From Saprospiraceae bacterium (GTDB taxonomy: Bacteria > Bacteroidota > Bacteroidia > Chitinophagales > Saprospiraceae): a DNA stretch of 64,000 nucleotides. Positions within the stretch are counted from its first letter, which is position 1, and each line of letters opens with the position of its first letter. A program made the translations under genes and the position numbers. The stretch covers positions 73,313 to 137,312 of the forward strand of contig JADKBO010000022.1 in NCBI GenBank assembly GCA_016715105.1, given 5' to 3'. The notes beneath the pieces were generated by a model. The model was not told the DNA's origin. It searched no databases and was given only the letters and a program-made list of their open reading frames with translations. Below are positions 57,395 through 64,000 of this stretch, one piece after another.

Positions 57395-59365
57395 TTATTT
57401 CAAATTGATGGTGTAAATGCACAAGGCTTGAGCAGGAATTGTTGCTTCAAGTTTGGATTTAGACATTTCAAAACTGAAAGGTTTAGGACTGATAAATTGA
57501 GGCTTTTCTATGGAGTTTAATGCTTGTAAATCATCAGATTGCAACAACATACCTGTACCGTTTTTAAGGAGTTCTGCACCAGTAAAATCCACCTGGAAAG
57601 GTTTTGAATTTTTGGAAGTGTTGACTACTTTGAGGTATAATTTATTGAGTTTGCTGTCTTTTACCAAACTTGCATAAATGTCTTTTTGACCAATCAAAGG
57701 AGCATTGGCCTCAGTTATTTTGAGTAAGTCAGTACCTGCATGATTTGAGAACATTTTTTGCACATAATAATTAGTTGTGCCGTATGCTGATAAATTGTCA
57801 AACCATATAAGATCTGGCGTCCATTGCCAAGCCTCGGTATGTGCCATTAAAGGTGCATAAGATGTCATGTGCACCACGTCGGCATTTCTTTCGAGACCAG
57901 TCATAAATGCTGCTTCTGAAAGAGCACATTCCCAGTTATTTTTATTTTCTGGACTTACCGTGGCCACACTTTGAGCTGCATATTCACCTGCAAATATTTT
58001 TGGTGCACTTCTGTCGTATTGATCATATCGATTTGCATTTTCCCTAAACCATACTGGCGGCTTGTAGTAATGTTCGTCATTGAGTGTGGCTTTGGAATTT
58101 TTTAACTGCTTCATGCCATACTCAAATTCTTCTCCATCTGGGAAAGGACCGCTGCCAGAAACAATAGAGATGTTGGGATACTTTTCTAAAATTGCCTTTT
58201 CAAAAAGGAAATATCTTTCAAAATACTCTGGGCCCCATTGTTCATTTCCGATGCCGATGAACTTCAAGTTGAACGGTTCTGGATGTCCCATTTCTTTTCT
58301 GACCTTACCCCAAGGTGTACTTACATCGTCGTTCGCAAAAGCAATGAGGTCTAGTGCGTCTTGAATGTAAGGATCCATTTCATCAATAGGCACCAACTCT
58401 CCTGTATTGAATTGGCAAGCCATGCCACAGCTAAGGATTGGAAGTGGTGATGCTCCAATGTCTTCTGCCAATTGGAAATATTCAAAAAAACCAAGGCCAA
58501 ATGATTGAAAATAGTCAGGTGTTTGCTTGTGTGCAAATTCTGTATTCCAACGATTTATCAAAGTTTTCCTTTCATCGATAGGGCCTACCGTTTTTTTCCA
58601 TTGATAACGCTGAGCTAGTGTTCTTCCTTCTACAATGCAACCACCTGGGAATCTCAAAAACCCAGGTTTTAAATCGTACAGCAATTGTACTAAATCTTTT
58701 CTCAGACCATTTGGTCTGTTTTTCCAATTGACAGTCGGGTATAAAGAAATCATATCCAAGTCGATTTTGCCCTTGCCTTCAAAAGTGATTTGAAGTTTTC
58801 CTTTTGCGGTCGTTTTATTGGGTGTAATGGAAGTTTGATATGCTTTCCAAGGCCCGTTGACTTCAATCGATTGTTTACCTATAGATTTGTCATTTTCATC
58901 TAATATGGTAAATATGATATTCTTAATGCCACCATCGGAATTATCAGCTGTAAATGAAACGCGGTAAGCTTCTCCAGCTTTCAACCCCATCCCTCTAAAA
59001 CCGTCATTGAGAATTTTATAATTTTGATCATTGTGGACAGTAACCCTAAGAAAATTCTTCACGCCTTGGTCTGTGTTGGACTTCATGATAGAAGAATTAC
59101 CAGACTGGAGATTGAGTGAAAATCTATCGGTCGATGGTTCGGACCAACCCAACATTGGAGCTTCAAATTCGAAACTTCTATTTTTGACTAGTTCTGGATA
59201 AAGTCCTCCATCGGCAGCAAAATTGATGTCTTCAAAGAAAATACCATACATAGTTGGCTGTATCGGAGCAATAATTTTGCTCACATTTGCTTCCATTTTT
59301 AAAGGCTGAGCCCAAAGGGTAAAACTCCAAAATACTAAAACTGCAATGCTAAACTTTTTGATCAT
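57395..59365 (-). CDS. Alpha-L-arabinofuranosidase, GH51
   Basis: A 656-residue enzyme with a signal peptide (FSIAVLVFWSFTLWAQ). It carries a carbohydrate-binding-like beta-sandwich (about residues 60-210), the (beta/alpha)8 barrel with acid/base E375 in GIGNEQWGPEYFERY and nucleophile E461 in IFAGEYAAQS, and the C-terminal beta domain. Length fits secreted GH51 of Bacteroidota. It releases L-arabinose from arabinan or arabinoxylan side chains. It is 49 nt upstream of an SSS symporter, and a Nudix-type regulator gene lies 0.8 kb further upstream on the same strand. Confidence 0.93.
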   Translation of the reverse strand: MIKKFSIAVLVFWSFTLWAQPLKMEANVSKIIAPIQPTMYGIFFEDINFAADGGLYPELVKNRSFEFEAPMLGWSEPSTDRFSLNLQSGNSSIMKSNTDQGVKNFLRVTVHNDQNYKILNDGFRGMGLKAGEAYRVSFTADNSDGGIKNIIFTILDENDKSIGKQSIEVNGPWKAYQTSITPNKTTAKGKLQITFEGKGKIDLDMISLYPTVNWKNRPNGLRKDLVQLLYDLKPGFLRFPGGCIVEGRTLAQRYQWKKTVGPIDERKTLINRWNTEFAHKQTPDYFQSFGLGFFEYFQLAEDIGASPLPILSCGMACQFNTGELVPIDEMDPYIQDALDLIAFANDDVSTPWGKVRKEMGHPEPFNLKFIGIGNEQWGPEYFERYFLFEKAILEKYPNISIVSGSGPFPDGEEFEYGMKQLKNSKATLNDEHYYKPPVWFRENANRYDQYDRSAPKIFAGEYAAQSVATVSPENKNNWECALSEAAFMTGLERNADVVHMTSYAPLMAHTEAWQWTPDLIWFDNLSAYGTTNYYVQKMFSNHAGTDLLKITEANAPLIGQKDIYASLVKDSKLNKLYLKVVNTSKNSKPFQVDFTGAELLKNGTGMLLQSDDLQALNSIEKPQFISPKPFSFEMSKSKLEATIPAQALCIYTINLK

Positions 59366-60134
59366 TGTTTATATTTTTTTATGGCTACAATTCAAAAAAC
59401 GAATTCCTTGTGAAGGAAATAGTAAGGCAAACTCTCGTCAGAAATACAAATTACGATTGCTTTAACGAACATTTTGAGCCTTCACAAATTGAATTCCAAT
59501 TTTGAAAAGTAGCTTATATTAATGGTACATTCATGCAAAATAGCGGATAAACTTTTGGCTTATCCGCTTTAAAGAACTTTTTTATTAACAACTTGAATAG
59601 TTTGCTTGAACGCTAGCATTATATTTTCAAAAGATTCCACCAATGTCATAGAAACTAATTGGTGAAAACTGTCTCGATTTTTGAAAGAATAGATTACTAA
59701 GGCTTTAAACGATCTATTAAGTGTGTCAAATACACTTGTAAAAATACGACCAGAATTAACTTATCAAAATAAATTCGATAAAAATATTAAATAATAAAGC
59801 ATTTTGTTTTGAAAGATAAAGTTTGTTGAAGGCCGATTTTACCAATATAAATGGTGATTGTTTCGAAACATAAGAGATGAGAAGCGGCAGTGCATTCAGC
59901 TCTCAGCCCTCAGTAATCAGCTTTTTTGAGATCAGAAATTTCGAGAATACTAGAAGTTTATATGTTTATGTGTTTATTTGTTTATGCTGTAATTACCGCA
60001 GTTTTGCAGTTTTGCAATTCAGCAATTTCGCAATTCAGCAATTTCGCAATTAAAAATAGTACAGACGCAGGGCCTAGCGTCTCTGCATTTATGAACTTTG
60101 TACAGACGCAGGGCCCTGCGTCTCTGCTCAAATA
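59366..60134. other. 769-bp intergenic region with hairpins and simple repeats
   Basis: No gene. It holds a palindrome AAGTGT-N7-ACACTT at 59719-59737, a hairpin AGCGGATAA/TTATCCGCT at 59542-59568 (possible terminator), an inverted TTATC/GATAA pair near 59765-59780, a GCAATTTCGCAATTC-type simple repeat (about 59999-60051), and two copies of a GACGCAGGGCC palindrome (60063-60082 and 60103-60123). The upstream end of the arabinofuranosidase gene probably has its promoter and operator here. Confidence 0.55.
60063..60123. repeat. Two copies of GACGCAGGGCCCTGCGTC-type palindrome
   Basis: AGACGCAGGGCCTAGCGTCT and AGACGCAGGGCCCTGCGTCT flank an 18-nt spacer. The core resembles the second palindrome of the 63-bp tandem repeat near 48.5 kb (GACGCAAGGCCTTGCGTC), so they are one dispersed repeat family. 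Confidence 0.75.
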
Positions 60135-60872
60135 CTACAATTTGAATTGAAAACCTTCATTGATCTTGATGTCATACTTATTCTTATCAAACGTGAATAG
60201 GTATGATCCTTTTTTGGAAGTTTCCATCTCCTTTTCTTCCAATTTTACAAGAATGTCCATTGCATTTACCTTGTTGGTGAAATTTCTTTTATCTAAATTT
60301 TCATCCCAAATGGCCTCATACAATTTTCTAAGTTGCCTCATCGTAAATTTCTCGGGAAGAAGTTCAAATCCGATGGGCATAGTGGAAGCTCGCGACCTTA
60401 ACCTTTTGATGGCTTTTTCCACCATAGCATTGTGGTCAAATATCAATTGTGGAAAATTTCTAAGAGAAAACCATTTTGCTGAATATTCTTCAATGAGCTC
60501 TTCACTGTGTTCCATAATATTGATCAACGCATAATAAGGTACTGAAATGGTTCTTTCTACTGGATCTCTGTCAGATTTACTGAAAGCAGGTAACTGTTCC
60601 ATATAAATATTGCGAATACCTGTCAATTTAGTCAATACTCTGATAGCTGCTTCATCAAGTGTTTCTTGATTGTGCAAAAAACCTCCCATCAAGGACCAAC
60701 GTCCTCTTTCTGGATCAAAATCTCTCTTTATTAATAATATCTTAAGCTCTTCTTGGTCAAAGCCAAAAATGATGCAATCAACAGCTAGAAGGATTTTATC
60801 CTGAGTATTATAACTTATTAAATTTTCGATAAAATGTTGCTTTAATATTTGTACAAACTTAATATAAGGAAA
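60135..60872 (-). CDS. Nudix-domain transcriptional regulator (NrtR/AraR-like)
   Basis: An open frame of up to 246 codons. The N-terminal part is a Nudix domain (VDCIIFGFDQEELKILLIKRDFDPERGRWSLMGGFL followed by ETLDEAAIRVLTKLTGI), in which the catalytic Nudix box (GX5EX7REUXEEXGU) is degraded: the usual R-E-x-x-E-E is AAIRVLTK. The C-terminal part (PIGFELLPEKFTMRQLRKLYEAIW and NFTNKVNAMDILVKL) is the winged-helix segment of NrtR. A non-catalytic Nudix plus winged helix is the layout of AraR, the L-arabinose repressor of Bacteroides. No ATG, GTG or TTG precedes the conserved part upstream of 60692, so the start is unresolved; a missing base or a rare start is possible. It lies upstream of the arabinofuranosidase and symporter. 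Confidence 0.75.
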   Translation of the reverse strand, partial: FPYIKFVQILKQHFIENLISYNTQDKILLAVDCIIFGFDQEELKILLIKRDFDPERGRWSLMGGFLHNQETLDEAAIRVLTKLTGIRNIYMEQLPAFSKSDRDPVERTISVPYYALINIMEHSEELIEEYSAKWFSLRNFPQLIFDHNAMVEKAIKRLRSRASTMPIGFELLPEKFTMRQLRKLYEAIWDENLDKRNFTNKVNAMDILVKLEEKEMETSKKGSYLFTFDKNKYDIKINEGFQFKL

Positions 60873-61372
60873 TTAATTTTTTGCATTCATTTTAGAGAAA
60901 TAACAGTATCAATGTATAAAAACCCAAGATTTTCTACATTTTTTTCTAGTTAATCGATTATCTGATTGATAATGTATGATGAAATGCGCATTCGATTGCG
61001 TACTTAAAATTATGAGAGAATTTCTTCCTGATGTAGTTTTTTAAAAACTTAAAATGTATGAGCACGTTCAGATGATCATCTCAATCTTAGCTTTCTTTAA
61101 ATTTTCATATAGAAGAGTAGGTCAAAGTCTGATTCAAAAATTATCCAAAAGTAAATCAAATACAAACAATGGTTCTATCGTATGTTAAATCATTGTTTTT
61201 TTAGACAAAACCCTACTTTTAATCTATTACCAAGTAGTAATTGAAACCAAATATTAATGATATTTGCACTGTTTTTTTAGATGTTGGAAGAATGAAAAGA
61301 AAATATTTTTCAAAGTGTCCAATTTTTTAAACATCGTTTGTCCTTATTTTATATACCACCGTAGTAAGTTTT
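60873..61372. other. Intergenic gap, no gene seen
   Basis: 500 bp, AT-rich, between the Nudix regulator and the TolC gene. An AATCGATT palindrome and a nearby TGATTGATAATG lie at about 60953-60977. No other clear repeat, RNA or promoter box was found. Confidence 0.45.
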
Positions 61373-62776
61373 ATGAGACGATTCCATATTATAACCTCGA
61401 TTATCCTGCTGATTTTTTCCAAAAGTTATACTCAAACCACCCACCAATTGTCGCTGCGACAAGCTGTTGAGATGGCTTTGCAAAACGCCGAAGACATCAA
61501 AAACTTAAAATTGGATCTTCAAATTCAAGAATTGGTCAATAAGGAAGTTACGGGTAGTGTACTTCCTCAAGTGACAGGATCTGGTCAAGGGACCTATTAT
61601 ACCAATAGACCTCAGATCCAATTTCCGTCTTCTGACCTAAGTATATATGAGGTTTTGGCCAAGGAAGGTGTCAAAGATCAAAATGGAAATACGATCAATA
61701 CAGGTAATGCGACTTTTGGCCTCCAACCAGTCAGTTTTGTGGCTCCGCTAAATTTTCAATTTGGCTTGTCTGTCAATCAATTGCTTTTTCAACCCGATAT
61801 TTTCATTGCACTCAAAGCAAAAAATGCAGTCATAGATTACAGTAAGGAAAATATCAAAGTAGCCGAAGAAAAAATAAAAGAGGCTGTAGAGAAAGCTTAT
61901 TATGCCGTTTTGATTGCAGATAAACAAAAAACCATTTTGGAAGAGACTAAAACAAGACTCGATAAAACGGCTTCAGATATGAAAATCATGTTTGCAAATG
62001 GCTTTGCAGAAAAATTGGATATCGATAAACTCAGCGTTTCACAAAATAACACCACCACATCAATCAACCAGCTTGCAAATGCTACCAACATCAGTAAGAC
62101 GTTGTTGAAAAATGCTCTGGGTATAAAAATCTCTGATGAAATTGTGCTTACTGAAGTACTCGAGCCAGCTGAATTAAAAGGTTTGATGATTTCTGGGCCT
62201 GATGGTTTTGATTATGAACAAAGAAAAGAAATTTCATTACTCAATTCAGCCAAAACTTTGCAAGAGTTGGATGTGGAAAGGCAAAAGGCAGCATACCTCC
62301 CGACAGTAGCTGCATTTTATCAATTCCAAAGGGCGGGTCAACGCAACGCAAGTTTTGCCGCTCCAGGTACAAGCCCTTGGTTCTGGTTTACGACAGGCCT
62401 TGTGGGTATCAGTGTCAATCAACCGATTTTTGATGGTTTTCAGAAAAAATATAAAATCAGTCAAGCAAAATTGAAGTTGGAGAAAGTAGACAATAGTCTT
62501 TCTCAAATAAAACGTGCCATTGATATGGAACAAGACATTGCTTTTCATTCTCTCAGAAATGCCTTATTAAACTTGGAAGTTCAGGAAAGAAACATCGAAC
62601 TGGCTAAAGAAGTATTTGAAACGACGAGTAAAAAATATGAATCAGGTTTGGGTTCAAGTTTTGAATTAATACAAGCTGACACAGAATTGCAAAGGGCTCA
62701 AGGAAGTTATTTCCAAGCACTTTATGAGGGATATTTAGCAAAAACAGCTGTCAATAAATCATTAGGAAAATTATAA
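61373..62776 (+). CDS. TolC family outer-membrane efflux protein
   Basis: A 467-residue TolC-like protein, the outer-membrane channel of a tripartite pump. Signal peptide (ITSIILLIFSKSYTQ), then long alpha-helical and coiled-coil stretches with the usual TolC repeats (LSLRQAVEMALQNAEDIKNLKLDLQIQ; DIAFHSLRNALLNLEVQERNIELAKEVFETTSKKYESGLGSSFELIQADTELQRAQGSYFQALYEG). It is 24 nt upstream of an RND-type periplasmic adaptor gene. The inner-membrane RND permease would lie just beyond the window. Confidence 0.9.
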   Translation: MRRFHIITSIILLIFSKSYTQTTHQLSLRQAVEMALQNAEDIKNLKLDLQIQELVNKEVTGSVLPQVTGSGQGTYYTNRPQIQFPSSDLSIYEVLAKEGVKDQNGNTINTGNATFGLQPVSFVAPLNFQFGLSVNQLLFQPDIFIALKAKNAVIDYSKENIKVAEEKIKEAVEKAYYAVLIADKQKTILEETKTRLDKTASDMKIMFANGFAEKLDIDKLSVSQNNTTTSINQLANATNISKTLLKNALGIKISDEIVLTEVLEPAELKGLMISGPDGFDYEQRKEISLLNSAKTLQELDVERQKAAYLPTVAAFYQFQRAGQRNASFAAPGTSPWFWFTTGLVGISVNQPIFDGFQKKYKISQAKLKLEKVDNSLSQIKRAIDMEQDIAFHSLRNALLNLEVQERNIELAKEVFETTSKKYESGLGSSFELIQADTELQRAQGSYFQALYEGYLAKTAVNKSLGKL

Positions 62777-62800
62777 TTAAGCGCATTCTAATTAAAAAAT

Positions 62801-63958
62801 ATGAAAGGATACATTTACATAGGCATTTTGATTTTGGCAATTTCTGCCTGTAAATCAAAAACGGAGGAAAGTTATGACCTTACCACTTTGGAAGGTAAAG
62901 TTCAGAAATTAGAAGATCTCAAAACTGAACATGAAACCATCACAGAGGAAATCGCAACATTGGAAGCTGAGATCATTAAAATAGATCCTACCAAAGCCAT
63001 CAAACCAAAATTGATTTCCATTTCTGAGATAGCTCCTGAAGGATTTGAGTCTTACATCAATTTACAAGGCTCTATTCAGTCTGAAAACATTTCTTACGTG
63101 GCACCTAGAAATGGCATGGGGGGATATGTGAAGCAACTATATATTAAGGAGGGGCAAGCAGTAAAAAAAGGGCAATTGATTCTAAAAATGGATGATCTTG
63201 TTTTAAGGCAATCAATCGAAGCAACAAAGTCTCAATTGGCTTTTGCCGAAAACTTATTGTCTAGGACAAAAGCACTTTGGGATCAAAAAATAGGTACTGA
63301 AGTTCAACTGCTCAATGCGCAAAACAATGTCGATGCCATTAAAAATCAGATTTCTGTGCAGGAAGAACAACTCAAAACTTATTTGGTATACGCTGACCAA
63401 AGTGGTATTGCAGAAATAGTGAATATTAAAACTGGAGAATTATTCAGTGGGGTAGGTGCTCAAGGACCTCAAATTCAGATTGTCAACAACGGAGACTTAA
63501 GAGTCAATGTCGATATTCCAGAAAATTATGCATCGGATGTAAAACAAGGAGATGAAGTTTTGATTGAAGTGCCAGCTCTTGGAAAATCTTTTAAATCTAC
63601 ACTCAGTAGGATCAGTTTGTCTGTCAATGCATCTTCCAGAGGCTTTTCTGCCGAATGTAAAATTCCTTCTGCTGCTGGTTTGAAACCGAATATGGCAGCA
63701 ACAGTAAAGATCTTAAATCATTCCAATTCAAAAGCCATCGTCATTCCGGTGAATATTGTACAAAGTGATGAAACTGGCAAATATGTTTATGTGATGTCTG
63801 ACAAAGACGGCGTGCAAATAGCTGAAAAAAGGACCGTTTCTTTGGGTGAGCTTTATGGTTCGGAAATTGAAATTTTATCTGGCCTCAATCCCGGAGATAA
63901 GTTAGTGACCAGAGGATATCAGGATTTGTATCAGGGTCAGGTACTTAAGAATATTTAA
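62801..63958 (+). CDS. RND efflux periplasmic adaptor (membrane-fusion lipoprotein)
   Basis: A 385-residue HlyD/AcrA-family adaptor. The signal ends ILAISAC, with Cys as the lipid attachment site. Then a coiled coil (LEGKVQKLEDLKTEHETITEEIATLEAEI), the lipoyl-like GYVKQLYIKEGQAVKKGQLILKMDD half, the second coiled-coil hairpin (LRQSIEATKSQLAFAENLLSRTKALWDQKI), and beta-barrel/membrane-proximal domains (SKAIVIPVNIVQSDETGKYVYVM; LYGSEIEILSGLNPGDKLVTRGYQDLYQGQ). It links the TolC protein upstream to an RND permease expected downstream. The last 42 bp of the window hold no further coding signal. Confidence 0.92.
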   Translation: MKGYIYIGILILAISACKSKTEESYDLTTLEGKVQKLEDLKTEHETITEEIATLEAEIIKIDPTKAIKPKLISISEIAPEGFESYINLQGSIQSENISYVAPRNGMGGYVKQLYIKEGQAVKKGQLILKMDDLVLRQSIEATKSQLAFAENLLSRTKALWDQKIGTEVQLLNAQNNVDAIKNQISVQEEQLKTYLVYADQSGIAEIVNIKTGELFSGVGAQGPQIQIVNNGDLRVNVDIPENYASDVKQGDEVLIEVPALGKSFKSTLSRISLSVNASSRGFSAECKIPSAAGLKPNMAATVKILNHSNSKAIVIPVNIVQSDETGKYVYVMSDKDGVQIAEKRTVSLGELYGSEIEILSGLNPGDKLVTRGYQDLYQGQVLKNI

Positions 63959-64000
63959 AAACCTGCATTAGTTTACATTACCATTTTTGATTGGATAAAT

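Noticed and set aside
59926..60150. Small open frame in the region before the Nudix gene.
   Set aside because: It overlies simple and palindromic repeats and has no family resemblance.
1..64000. Prophage, insertion sequence, integron or toxin-antitoxin island.
   Set aside because: No transposase, integrase, terminase, capsid or toxin-antitoxin signature was seen; only repeats and T9SS cargo are accessory in character.

Overview
ORGANISM. The window is AT-rich and reads as a chromosome segment of a Bacteroidota bacterium, most likely Saprospirales/Saprospiraceae-like. The evidence is a gldA-gldF-gldG gliding-motility ABC transporter, several proteins with type IX secretion (T9SS) C-terminal sorting domains of both type A and type B, very large secreted proteins with HYR/Ig-like repeats and a dockerin-like segment, and Bacteroidota-type promoters (TTG, 19-20 nt, TAnnTTTG) in front of gyrA, recF, a DUF1573 gene and tRNA-Asn. 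No phage, insertion sequence, CRISPR array or rRNA was seen. LAYOUT. 0-2.8 kb (minus): recF, a DciA-like DUF721 gene, an MmcQ/YjbR gene and an FAD oxidoreductase cut by the window edge. 3.2-7.6 kb (plus): gldA-gldF-gldG and a broken DUF4340 gene. 7.7-12.2 kb: a frameshifted secreted protein, purE, a GNAT gene, tRNA-Asn and a T9SS-exported beta-lactamase-fold hydrolase. 12.2-22.2 kb: two giant T9SS cargo genes facing away from each other, both frameshifted many times and both without a 5' end; they collide head to head near 18.93 kb. 22.5-24.7 kb: a frameshifted fused E1 alpha/beta 2-oxoacid dehydrogenase. 24.8-35.9 kb (plus): polyprenol-phosphate mannosyltransferase, gyrA, a TPR protein, lpd, DUF1573, yaaA, and a penicillin acylase with two small membrane proteins. 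36.3-43.2 kb: a TPR protein with secG, a coiled-coil anchor protein, a 3'-5' exonuclease, a TrmH-type methyltransferase, a PBP1-like lipoprotein and guaA (frameshifted in its PP-loop). 43.2-49.3 kb (minus): trpS, an esterase, YceI - porin - YceI, a 63-bp palindromic tandem repeat and a small outer-membrane protein. 49.4-55.5 kb: O-acetylhomoserine sulfhydrylase, ssb, an SDR, a GNAT gene, a broken membrane protein and a secreted protein. 55.7-60.9 kb (minus): a Nudix-type regulator, a GH51 arabinofuranosidase and an SSS sodium/sugar symporter, which look like an arabinose module. 61.3-64 kb (plus): TolC and the RND adaptor of an efflux pump. HOW IT FITS TOGETHER. Much of the window is housekeeping (replication and repair, purine synthesis, central metabolism, translation). 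The accessory part is extracellular: T9SS cargo, gliding, arabinoside use and efflux. Single-base frameshifts recur, including in genes that should be essential (guaA), so consensus errors are the leading explanation for most broken genes, and the head-to-head cargo junction may be a misassembly. I did not find a convincing new multi-gene defence or signalling system. The strongest leads are the cargo junction, the 579-bp duplicated adhesin module, the 63-bp palindromic array, a nested hairpin after the sulfhydrylase gene, helically phased ACGTTTA repeats between ssb and the SDR gene, and the Nudix-GH51-symporter cluster.
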